From Gracilaria gracilis (Eukaryota > Rhodophyta > Florideophyceae > Gracilariales > Gracilariaceae): a stretch of DNA of 64,000 nt. The stretch is taken from contig JARGSG010000240.1 of the NCBI GenBank assembly GCA_030374805.1, forward strand, positions 62,001 to 126,000, read 5' to 3'. The notes beneath the pieces are model-generated. The model ran no database searches. It was given only the letters and a program-made list of their open reading frames with translations, and was not told the DNA's origin. Positions 26,799-35,901 of the stretch are shown in pieces (position 1 is the first letter of the stretch; each line of letters begins with the position of its first letter). The position numbers and the translations under genes were made by a program.

Positions 26799-28697
26799 AT
26801 GGAGACGGAGAACCGTGTTATGGAGAATGGCGATGAACCGGAGGTGAGCCTCAAGAACAACAACACTGAAGCAAGGCAAAAGAAACGGTCTCCACCCGAA
26901 CTAAAAGAAACTGTCCATAAGAAACCCCGCAAACGTCTAAACTCGTCGAATGAGGCGGAAAAGCCAAAAAAGGCCACTCGGCGTGACGAGCGTCGCGAGT
27001 TGATGAACCTGGCAAAAGAAAAGTGGGAACAGTTGCGTCCCCGTTCGACAAGTAAAGAAAAGTCAGTTCGTTTGATACAAGAACTTCTTGACATACTGCA
27101 AGGGAGAATTGTTGAATTCGTTTTTAGGCATGATGGTTCTCGAATTGTTCAATGGATGCTGGGAGAAGGAAATCAGAAGCAGAGAGAATCTGTGATGAAA
27201 GAACTTATGGAAAGTGCTGATCAAGAGCCTTCGTTCGGAAGTGGTCCATTCTTCACTAGATTGGCATGCGATCGTTTCGGAACTCATCTTGCGTTCAAAA
27301 TGTTACGAACAGCGGGCAAGAAGCAACGGCATGTAATTTTCGAAAAGTATTTGCGAGGAAGTACCTCGGAGTTGATGCGCAGCAGACATGGTGCCGATGT
27401 GCTAGATTTTGCGTACCAGACTACACTCAACTCAAGAGCGAAGGCTGAGCTAAGTGTCGAAATGTTGTATGGAAAAGAGCGAAAATTGTATGACACGGTA
27501 CGGAATAAGCTTTTTGACAAGAAGGTGAACGAGAGCAGCAGAAGAGGTTCCCGAAATGTGTTCGCCCATTCTTTGGAGCTGCTGGAAGAGTCTTTCAGAG
27601 ATGTTATCGTCGATTCAGCTGGTGCAGTGGTAAATCAACTTGTAGATAGAGAGAACATACTTCGCTTCGAAATCGTGCATGCCGCAATCAGAGACTATCT
27701 GGAAGTGTTGATGACAAACTATCCAAAGGAGCGCGCACAGGAACTAGCTTCACTTTTGGGACCGGCTGTTGTTCACATCGCACATACAAAGCCCGGCGTT
27801 CAAGTCGCTGTGCAATGTGTAAAGCTTCTCGATGCAAAGCATAGGAAGAAATTAGTGCGTGGGCTCAAAACACATATTCGAAAACTGGTTGAAGACGAGT
27901 TTGGGCACAGGCTCATAATCTCGCTTTTTGAATGGGTGGATGATACTCGTTTAGTCGGGAACATGATAAGGACAGAGATGTTTTCGTCGTCGCAGCTCGA
28001 TGCAGAACTGAATGAAGGGGGGGACGTTCAGAAGAGCAAGTCCAGAGGTGGAAGGAGCAGGGCTGAGAAAAAGGGAAAGGGAAAGGAAGCAAAAACGCCA
28101 GTAGACAACGGCGTAGAAGCTGGAGCCAATGTGGATTTAGTCTACCTCAAGACAGTGTGCACACATCGATACGCCCACATGGCTCTGTTGAATTTGCTCG
28201 TGGGCCGAGAAAGTCGGTATTTCAACCCTGATATGTACGGATTCGTATGGGAGAGCATAGATGTGGAGAAGTTCGGTTTGACGTCGAAGAAGAACGCAGA
28301 AGTTCGGCGGAAAGAGCTGCTATCAGCCTTCGAAGATGGTATACAAGAGGTAATGAAGCGCGAAATGAAGACATTATTGATGAACCATTGGTCAGCAGCG
28401 GTTGTGATTGGGGCGCTACTATCAGAGACAACGTCAGAGAGTGTCGTGAACGGGATTGTGAGTTGTCTTGAGAGCGAAGAGAGGGTGAGTGAACTTGCAG
28501 GAAATGTCTGTGCTCGAAAGACGTTGGCTACGGTCTTCAAAATAGGCGGCAGCAAGACATCATGCACGGTTCTTGATAACTGTGAGACGGATTTGTTGCG
28601 TGCTCTGCTGAACTCAAAAGGGTGTGAACCAATTGGGGAACAGCTGGCAAGGAGCAGTGGTAGGATGGAAGTACGAAAGCTGTTAGAATCGCAGTAG
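26799..28697 (+). CDS. PUM3: Pumilio-like ribosome biogenesis protein PUM3/Puf6
   Basis: 632 residues. A lysine-rich nucleolar-type N-terminus (about 20-65) precedes a set of degenerate Puf repeats: VEFVFRHDGSRIVQWML, LACDRFGTHLAFKML, LMRSRHGADVLDFAY, VVHIAHTKPGVQVAVQCV and LVEDEFGHRLIISLFEWVDDT. The C-terminus carries the CPL-type region (LLMNHWSAAVVIGALL). This order is that of PUM3 (yeast Puf6), which binds structured RNA and works on large-subunit precursor rRNA in the nucleolus, not that of canonical eight-repeat Pumilio. Start at ATG 26799. Divergent from the GNAT gene. Confidence 0.92.
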   Translation: METENRVMENGDEPEVSLKNNNTEARQKKRSPPELKETVHKKPRKRLNSSNEAEKPKKATRRDERRELMNLAKEKWEQLRPRSTSKEKSVRLIQELLDILQGRIVEFVFRHDGSRIVQWMLGEGNQKQRESVMKELMESADQEPSFGSGPFFTRLACDRFGTHLAFKMLRTAGKKQRHVIFEKYLRGSTSELMRSRHGADVLDFAYQTTLNSRAKAELSVEMLYGKERKLYDTVRNKLFDKKVNESSRRGSRNVFAHSLELLEESFRDVIVDSAGAVVNQLVDRENILRFEIVHAAIRDYLEVLMTNYPKERAQELASLLGPAVVHIAHTKPGVQVAVQCVKLLDAKHRKKLVRGLKTHIRKLVEDEFGHRLIISLFEWVDDTRLVGNMIRTEMFSSSQLDAELNEGGDVQKSKSRGGRSRAEKKGKGKEAKTPVDNGVEAGANVDLVYLKTVCTHRYAHMALLNLLVGRESRYFNPDMYGFVWESIDVEKFGLTSKKNAEVRRKELLSAFEDGIQEVMKREMKTLLMNHWSAAVVIGALLSETTSESVVNGIVSCLESEERVSELAGNVCARKTLATVFKIGGSKTSCTVLDNCETDLLRALLNSKGCEPIGEQLARSSGRMEVRKLLESQ

Positions 28698-29957
28698 CAA
28701 AGTAGCAACTGTAAACCGTGGTATAACGCGATTCTGGCCATGAAGAAAGCCGAGTCAGACGTTTTTTGATTTACTCCCATGCGGTCAATACATTTATACC
28801 AAGGGTACGAAGAGCGCTAGCCACGCCCCGTCGCGAGAACTAGTGCCGCAAACACAGCGGTGATATCTACTGAGGACACAATTGATGGACTCCCATCAAC
28901 ATACGCATTGCTGTTTCAAACCTTCAAGTATGTGCCCATCTACGTCCAAAGAAGGTAAGAAGGTGAGGAAAGGGGATGCAGTACACTTAGTAAGGTTAAA
29001 TGCTGCAGAAAGAGAATCATTTGTTTTGTTTTCTCCGTGGCGACTGTGAGCTCATGTGCACTCATCTCTGTTCGCCTTGGTTAATGCTTTCACTGTATCA
29101 TACAATCCAAACAAGCTGGTGCAGCCAAGACGATCTCGGTTGCTCCAGCGTTTTTAGATTTTGTAGACTTGGATATATAATGCGTACATGCAGCACAGCA
29201 GCACGTTGACTAAAGATACTGGTGCATGTGATGATTCTCACTCTGTTGACTCGCTCAAAGGATGAAAAGCAAGGAAAGCTCAAAGGTTTGAGAGGGCTAA
29301 AGCTCTATCCCTCTTAACCCTGCTCGGCCAATTAGGCAGGAGAGCCCGGCTGAGTAACTCATGAAGTGTCTACTGACAGGTTGCCCCTCACAGCAAGTGA
29401 TATGGCGACGTACAGGTCTCGCGAATGACATGATGCGGAAAGGGTGCCAACCGTTTTCGGAAACATGAACTGACCTGGGCGGCGGCTCATGCAAACTCGA
29501 CGAATGTGGGTGGTGCGTGTGGACTCGCGTTCCAGCCATATGCTGAGGTCCCCTGGTCTGGCAGGGAAGCTTGGGAGTTGTGAGATGAGGCCTCCAGCAC
29601 TGCGGCAGCGGGTGGATGGCGACGCGGTCCCAAGATCTTGTGGGGAGCGTGAAATGCGCTCAAAAAATCTCACGACAGCCCACTCGCCGGCACTCGCCTA
29701 ATTTCGTCGCCATTTTTGGCTTGAACGGTACGAAAACCTGTGGGTGAGCCCTTGGTACACATGAGTTCCAAGTACACTACTTCCGCGTGCCCCGTTCCTA
29801 TGCTTCGTACGCTGCCGCTTGGCCGCGTTGATCTGTCCTCGTAGACTTCCTTCCACCTTCCCCATCGCCGCTTTCCGTCCGTTCATCCTGCCCTTCGCAT
29901 CCTTCACCCCGAAAAGAATCATCTTCATCCGTAAGCCCAACTACCTCACCGCTCGCC
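28698..29957. other. Intergenic region, PUM3 to EDC4
   Basis: 1.26 kb. Frames of up to about 100 codons on both strands overlap each other without family features. The last 200 bases are pyrimidine-rich, as expected for a promoter and leader. Confidence 0.45.
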
Positions 29958-32900
29958 ATGGTCGGCGCCAAGCCAAGCGCCTATCTCACCGAAGAGGCTA
30001 GACTCGAAGCGCAACGTCGCATGCTTGCAGAGCGATATGGCCTTTTCTCCGACGAGTCTGATGAAGGTGACGATTCCTCTCGTCCCGAGCCCAACTCTGC
30101 AGGGCCTCCGAACGGGTCCGCCGCGCAAAACGGCGACACTCATGACGCCCCAACCACCGCCAATGGCCGTGAAGCCGCCATGCCAAAGCCGCCGCATCAC
30201 GAGCCGGCATCTTCCGAAGCTGCCACTTATGGCGAGAACTCTAGCATCCAAGATAGTGACCTCACTTTCGTAATGTCTCAAGATGAATCTCTCCAAGACA
30301 CGGCCACACCGAGCGCAACTACCGAAGCCGAGGCTTCCAGTCCTGTTACCGACAGGGCTTCCAGATGGCCTGGAGTCGAAATGGTGGACCCGGATCACTC
30401 TAATATGATCCAAGCCTTTCACCAGTACAAAAGCGATGCCAATCGCGAAGCGGTTTCGTCCCGCGATTTGCGCGTGACGCAGATCACTATGTATCCATCG
30501 CAGTTTCTGGAGAGACATGAGCGCAAAATTGCTGTCAACGACAAGGTTATCACCTATGCTGTTGGCGGCCATATACGCGCCATTTTGCGCAACAGCCCCG
30601 AAAGCCGCTGCTTGCTCAAAGGTCATGACTCGTCTGTGGCCGATCTCGAATTCTTAGCCGCACAAGAAACCAACGTATCCGTAAATCTTGAGGGTGAGTT
30701 CATCTCCATCCTTGGTAGCGTTGCGGATGACGGGTCCGTCTACGTTTGGAAGATCATCCGACGTGATACGCCTGACTCGAGCAAGTTGGAAGTTCAAGAC
30801 AGCATTCGTTTTGAGCATCCTCATCATGAGAAAGGTAAGAGTTACCGCCGCGTTGCCTTCAGGCCGGGACCGAATTCGATTATCGCAGAGAATGGACTGG
30901 GTGTTGCAATGTTACTCATGGACGGAGACTCTCCAGATCTTCGGGTTGTTGAGCTTGTTAAGATGAACGAAAAGATGATGGTGCGCGACAAGTTCCTGAA
31001 GGCCCGAAATGAAACTGCTGAGAAGGGGAACAAGACCGAAGGCAGCATCGACGCCGCAGCTTGGCTGTCTGAGAAGGTTGTCGTCACTTCCCGAGGCGGC
31101 TACGTTCATTTGTGGAACTCAGAAAACAATCTTTCCCCATACATTGTGCGACTGCCACGTGAGAAGACCACCAAAGTAACGAGTATTCACACTTTCAAGA
31201 GCCAGGGACTGCTGCTTGTCTCTGAATCTGGCCAAGAACTTGAATACTGGGTAGTCACGAACATGCCTCAAGACTTGAGGTCGGTCACCGTGCAACTTCG
31301 GCAACGGATTCGTCTTTTCCCGGAAGATAATACAGATGTATTCTGCCATACGTCAGTTGATCCGGCCGAGGAGATTGTTATTGTGTCTAATGTGAAAGGA
31401 AAGTCGTTCTTTGTGTTGCACTATAACCGAGCAGCGAAGGCATTCGACACCGTCACGGAAGTGCCCGTGCGACAGCCCATACTCTCATGCAGTATGACGA
31501 GAAGTGATAAACCACCACTGCCTGGTTCCGCAGCTTCATTCACGGATGTTATCTCCATTCAAACGGAGGAGCTCGGTGTTTGGTGTGTTCAACCGAGGGG
31601 CATTAATCTTATTCATCTTCCAATATCGGACTGCGCTCCGCGTTCCAATGTGCAATCTGAGGTTTATCCAATGCCCACTGAGAAGACGATTGCGCGAAAG
31701 ATCGAAAAGATACCACAGCCCCTTATATCTCAAACTCTTCCACCAAACCCCATATCTTCTATCAACAAAAACAAAGAAGGCCAATCTACGTCTTCGCCTT
31801 CAACCTCTGCACCTAAACGCATACCAAGGTCTCTCAACAATATGAAGACCCTGACTGCAACTCCAGTTACTGCAAAGTCTAAGGAAATTGTAACTGCGGC
31901 AGGAAAGTTCGGGACGCAGCATGTTCCAATGTCCACAACAACGACGCCTGGTATGGAGAACAAGACTAGTCCCACTCCTCCAACGCCCGCAGTGCTGTCA
32001 TCTCACACTGGGAGTACAAACCTGAAAAACAGTCCACCTCCAAGCACAAATACGATTTCATCGGAGCCTCCTCCGTCGGCGGATGAAGTGGCAGACATGT
32101 TGCTGAGCGCAGCAAAGAAGGCCATTTCTGCTTTTGATGAGTCCGCCACGCAGAGAACTGCCAACGAGAAAGTTAAGATGGAGCGTTTAATAGAATCAGT
32201 GTCAGAAACTGCCGAGGCGAACTTGGAACGTTTTGTTAATTCTTCTATGAAGAAAGTGTTGGCAGACAAGCTTGTGCCAGGCGTATCGCAGATTATTGCT
32301 GAGTCTCGCGAGGCTATGAAGAGGAAAGCAAATTTGGAATCGCAGCTAACAGTAGAACACTTTGACAGCGTGATTGAACGTTCGGAAATTACGAGTTCGT
32401 TCTCAACGGCGTGTGATGAAATGACACGGCAGGTTTCGGATGCAGTGACACAGTCAATGACAGCCAAATATGAAGAGTTGATAAAACCAACAGTAGAAGT
32501 GGTGAAAGATGCTGGGGAAGATTTGTCTGCCAGCGTGGCTTTGTTGAAGAAGGAGATGGAAAAGGTTGGTGCTCGGGAGGAAACTCGACCAGAGGTAGTA
32601 GAAATTCGACCTGAGGACACGAGACGGAGCATTGAGGAACAGATTACGTTGGGAAACATAGATGAGGCGTTCTTGACGGCGCTGGACAGTGAGGACCTTG
32701 GGTTGGTGACGTGGCTGTGCCGCAAATTTGACTCGGGCACGTTCTTCGAAACTCATATGTTGTCACAAGTGTCGCTGTTGTCGCTTGCTCAACAATTAGG
32801 CCACGGGTTACTTGATAACGACGTTGAGCTGAAGGTAGAGTGGCTTCGAGAGATCATGCTGGTGCTCGAACCGGACTCGGAGGAGATCGAGGCTATTGCG

Positions 32901-33032
32901 GTACAATCGATCAAGGAACTGATGGCTAAGGTTAAGGAACTGCGGCAGAGCAAAGAGTTTCTGGAACAATACGATGGACTGGAGAAGAACTTGAAGACTT
33001 TGAGTAGGTTAATCGCATCGCACCAGAATTAG
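29958..33032 (+). CDS. EDC4: Enhancer of mRNA decapping 4 (EDC4/VARICOSE-like)
   Basis: 1024 residues with the full architecture of the decapping scaffold. An acidic, disordered N-terminus (1-165) precedes a WD40-type propeller (about 190-540: AVGGHIRAILRNS, GHDSSVADLEFL, ADDGSVYVWKI, GGYVHLWNSE). A Ser/Thr/Pro-rich linker follows (about 570-700), then a long coiled coil (about 720-880). The C-terminal helical domain begins ITLGNIDEAFLTALDSEDLGLVTWLCR, matching the family's conserved end. EDC4 links Dcp2 and Dcp1 in P-bodies and is essential for decapping in plants and animals but absent from yeasts. Single exon; ATG 29958. Confidence 0.93.
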   Translation: MVGAKPSAYLTEEARLEAQRRMLAERYGLFSDESDEGDDSSRPEPNSAGPPNGSAAQNGDTHDAPTTANGREAAMPKPPHHEPASSEAATYGENSSIQDSDLTFVMSQDESLQDTATPSATTEAEASSPVTDRASRWPGVEMVDPDHSNMIQAFHQYKSDANREAVSSRDLRVTQITMYPSQFLERHERKIAVNDKVITYAVGGHIRAILRNSPESRCLLKGHDSSVADLEFLAAQETNVSVNLEGEFISILGSVADDGSVYVWKIIRRDTPDSSKLEVQDSIRFEHPHHEKGKSYRRVAFRPGPNSIIAENGLGVAMLLMDGDSPDLRVVELVKMNEKMMVRDKFLKARNETAEKGNKTEGSIDAAAWLSEKVVVTSRGGYVHLWNSENNLSPYIVRLPREKTTKVTSIHTFKSQGLLLVSESGQELEYWVVTNMPQDLRSVTVQLRQRIRLFPEDNTDVFCHTSVDPAEEIVIVSNVKGKSFFVLHYNRAAKAFDTVTEVPVRQPILSCSMTRSDKPPLPGSAASFTDVISIQTEELGVWCVQPRGINLIHLPISDCAPRSNVQSEVYPMPTEKTIARKIEKIPQPLISQTLPPNPISSINKNKEGQSTSSPSTSAPKRIPRSLNNMKTLTATPVTAKSKEIVTAAGKFGTQHVPMSTTTTPGMENKTSPTPPTPAVLSSHTGSTNLKNSPPPSTNTISSEPPPSADEVADMLLSAAKKAISAFDESATQRTANEKVKMERLIESVSETAEANLERFVNSSMKKVLADKLVPGVSQIIAESREAMKRKANLESQLTVEHFDSVIERSEITSSFSTACDEMTRQVSDAVTQSMTAKYEELIKPTVEVVKDAGEDLSASVALLKKEMEKVGAREETRPEVVEIRPEDTRRSIEEQITLGNIDEAFLTALDSEDLGLVTWLCRKFDSGTFFETHMLSQVSLLSLAQQLGHGLLDNDVELKVEWLREIMLVLEPDSEEIEAIAVQSIKELMAKVKELRQSKEFLEQYDGLEKNLKTLSRLIASHQN

Positions 33033-33306
33033 GGGGTGCGTAGTACGGAATGGCTGTGTGAACGTAAAATTTTCATGGTGGATGAATGAGAGGCGTTGCG
33101 TGTGTATTCTTTTTCTTGCTAGGTATACAATGGTGGTATATAGAGGGGTTGGCTTCTTTTCTTTCTCGTTTACTGCTAGTGACAGCGTGAGTTTATGCGC
33201 GAAGTACGAGCTCCCGTAGCAAATAGAAACGCACTCTGATGTTCAAAATGGCGAAGCGACAAAACGAAGGTAACGCACTATTGTTGAAGATATTGACAGA
33301 TGTGTC

Positions 33307-33978
33307 CTAGAAGTTCCACCACGGAGCCTCGCCCGTGCGGAAGTCCTCTTCTTTCCAGCTCTTTAGCACGACGTTATTACTCTCATCAGTCTCCACACGC
33401 TCCAGCGCCAATGGGAGCGGAGCCGGACCGCGAACGACGGCTCCAGTTGGAGCGTACTGTGAGCCGTGACACGGGCACTTGAACTTATTCTCAGCCTGAT
33501 TCCATGGCACAACGCAACCCAAATGGGTGCACACAGCGTTGAGGGCGTAGTATTCGAGGTCTGTTTTATCATCGCTTACAATGAGATAGGTGGCATCTCC
33601 CTTGAGACCCTGTACCAATTCGCGTGATCCGGCGGTATGTGACTTGATATAATCGTCCTTCTTAATGTTGTTGCCGAGCGCATCCTTCGCGATAACGCCT
33701 GCACCAGCGCCACCGGACGACTTGGGCACGAAGAAGTACGAGAAGGGGTACAGCACGCCCAGTGCAACGGCGCCCGTACTGCCAGCCAAAAGCAGATTCA
33801 TGGTGTTACGTTTGGCCATGTCTGGCACAAAGTCGTCGGCACTGGCGCCGGCGGCCATGCGCACGCGCGGCGACGCGCGCGGCGACGCGCGACGGGAGAC
33901 GGCGGCGCCGCTCCGCGACACGGAGGCGCCCGAGAAGGCGGTGCGATTGGCGACGGGCGCGCTGGTGACGAAGGCCAT
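33307..33978 (-). CDS. petC: Rieske iron-sulphur protein of the cytochrome b6f complex, plastid
   Basis: 223 residues from ATG 33978 (the frame upstream has no other ATG). A transit peptide of about 45 residues starts [15 protein letters not shown], rich in Ala, Ser and Arg. After processing follow [35 protein letters not shown], the single membrane anchor, a Gly-rich hinge, and the 2Fe-2S domain with the two cluster motifs CTHLGC and CPCHGS and the conserved GPAPLPLAL. The protein passes electrons from plastoquinol to cytochrome f in the thylakoid. Nuclear location together with the early Phe and the absence of a signal peptide is the best evidence in the window for a primary plastid of red type. 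Confidence 0.97.
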   Translation of the reverse strand: MAFVTSAPVANRTAFSGASVSRSGAAVSRRASPRASPRVRMAAGASADDFVPDMAKRNTMNLLLAGSTGAVALGVLYPFSYFFVPKSSGGAGAGVIAKDALGNNIKKDDYIKSHTAGSRELVQGLKGDATYLIVSDDKTDLEYYALNAVCTHLGCVVPWNQAENKFKCPCHGSQYAPTGAVVRGPAPLPLALERVETDESNNVVLKSWKEEDFRTGEAPWWNF

Positions 33979-34002
33979 GGTGAGCAATTGGAGCGAGAGC
34001 AA

Positions 34003-34754
34003 CGGTGATCCGCAACGGAGCCGAGCCGTGGATGTGGTGGCGGAGTTGTAGGGGGAGCCGCTGGGGTGTTGTTTGAAGCGAAGGTGCGTTGCGTTCGGAA
34101 AGTGACGGTGAGCGCTGGCACCCCACTGCTACTGCGTGCGTGTGCTATCTAACCTTATCTTATGGTGCAGAACGAGCGCTGCAAAGTGCACAACGCGCCG
34201 TGCGCACCTCCGCACAGGCGGTTGCTTGTGCTCGTCGTGAGCTCGATATTTTGTGTGGGCGGCTGGCAACGGAGATCAGCTCAGCCAACTGGATCAGCTC
34301 AGTCAACTGGATCAGCTCAGTCAACTGGATCAGCTCAAGGGCTGGCGAGCGCGAATGAGATCATATTGGCGCTGACGTCGGATTGAGAAGCGCCACATGG
34401 CCACATCACGCGACGTCGCACGGCGGGAAAGGTGCCACGCGCTCTGCGCCCCTGCGCATCAAACAGTCACTTGGGTGGAGGGCACGCGCTTACACGGCGC
34501 ATTTACAGCGGGTGTTTCCGTTTACAGTACTTGCGTGCTGCGGGCGCATTCCCGAACCGTCGCGCAACGGCTTGTTTATATGCGCCGCGCCGCGGCTTGG
34601 ACGTGTGCGTGCTGCCGATGCGGTTGCCCCGTCGCGCTTGGCAGAGCATTGTCGTCCGCTGCAGCCGAGCCGCCGTTTAGACGCCGTTGTTTTGCTGCTT
34701 TCACCGCTTGTGCCACGCGCTCCTGTTTTATTGCTTGCCTGAGTGAGCTGCGCC
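34003..34754. other. GC-rich intergenic region with an 18-base tandem repeat
   Basis: 750 bases upstream of the Rieske gene. Long frames here are products of high GC and lack domains. The tandem repeat at 34275-34337 is listed separately. Confidence 0.45.
34275..34337 (+). repeat. 18-base tandem repeat, 3.5 copies
   Basis: Unit ATCAGCTCAGYCAACTGG; copies 34275-34292, 34293-34310, 34311-34328 and a half copy to 34337. Near-identical copies suggest recent expansion. It lies about 300 bases upstream of the Rieske start. Confidence 0.9.
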
Positions 34755-35018
34755 ATGAGCGCGTATTGGCATGCCGTGCCCATGTTGGTGTCTCCGTTGT
34801 TACGAGAGGCTGCGTTCTGGTTTGCGTTGGGCGTGGTGGTGGCCGCCTTCATGTGCGCCGCTGTGTTGCTGCTCGCTGTCAGTGCGCCCGGCATTGGAAG
34901 TACCGCCGCCCTGGTTCGCGCCGTCGGCAAGAGCGTGGATGCCGTGCTGTGTCCCGAGCGTGAACGCGAACGTGCACATATTCGGCGGCAATCTCGTCGC
35001 TCATTCGACGCGTTGTGA
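34755..35018 (+). CDS. Possible small membrane protein
   Basis: ATG at 34755 opens 87 codons. A short N-terminus (MSAYWHAVPMLVSPLLREA) is followed by one strongly hydrophobic segment of about 27 residues (FWFALGVVVAAFMCAAVLLLAVSA) and a basic tail (PERERERAHIRRQSRRS). The layout is sensible for a tail-out single-pass protein, but the region is GC-rich, where chance frames are long, and the opposite strand has an even longer frame. No homologue recognised. Confidence 0.35.
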   Translation: MSAYWHAVPMLVSPLLREAAFWFALGVVVAAFMCAAVLLLAVSAPGIGSTAALVRAVGKSVDAVLCPERERERAHIRRQSRRSFDAL

Positions 35019-35901
35019 ATCATCAAGTACGCCCAACTGTTTCGACGTCTCGTTTCGCTGTTGGTGACTGCTTGTGTGCGTGCGTGCGTTGCTTTATCAG
35101 CCAATTACTCTATCGCCACTGCATGAAGCGCTCACCGATGGCAGTTTTGAACGCGTGCTACGTGCGCGTGCATGTGGCTTTGTTGTGTGTCTCTTTCTCT
35201 CTGTCATAATGTTTGCTACAGTACTTGTGTTTCGTTTTCTAACCGCGCCACATGCCCCCTGCACATGCCATCGAAAGCTTACTCTCTCCCACATTGTAAA
35301 CTTGCAATAATTCGCCCTCTTTCCCCCCCCCCGTCATCGCGTCGCGGCGCAGGTTGCTGTTGCAACTGACCGTTCCGTTCTGCCGATCCCTGATCCCAAC
35401 GCGCGTCGCGCCCACGAGCGGCACTCCCATCGCAACCGCTCCTTTTCGGCACCCCGCGCCCCTCACGGCGTGTTAGCGTGCTAAACGGGGCTCCACCTGC
35501 GGACAGTGGCGTCTCGCGAGCAGGCAGCCACCACCACGGCAGCCACCGTGGTGTATGATACTGGCAGCTGCCAGCACGGCAGCCAAGCGTGCCACCGTCA
35601 TTCGCCCAAACTGTACTGTCAGTTTCCAACTCGCCACCACAGCAGAGCTACGTGTGCAGCGTGTCCACGTCGCGAGAGATTTGAGCACTGAGCTCGCCCA
35701 ATCTGGGGCCCACATTCCCAGAATGGGCATGCGCCGTGCGGCCGCTGGCGCGCTGCGGCGCGTGCTCATCATAAATAAAGGCATCATCATCATCATCATC
35801 AACCACCGCGTGTTCGCGCGCGGCTGTCGGCGCGCCGAGCTCGGTGTCGTGCGAGCGAGCGAGCGAGCGACCACGCGCATCGCCATCGCCATCGGCTCGC
35901 C
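35019..35901. other. Intergenic region before the coiled-coil protein
   Basis: About 880 bases, with a C-run near 35323-35331, an ATC/CAT microsatellite at about 35782-35802 and a GAGC microsatellite near 35852-35870. No gene recognised. Confidence 0.45.

Noticed and set aside
34397-34963. 188-codon ATG frame on the plus strand
   Set aside because: GC-rich DNA with open frames on several strands; Cys/Arg-rich, no domain.
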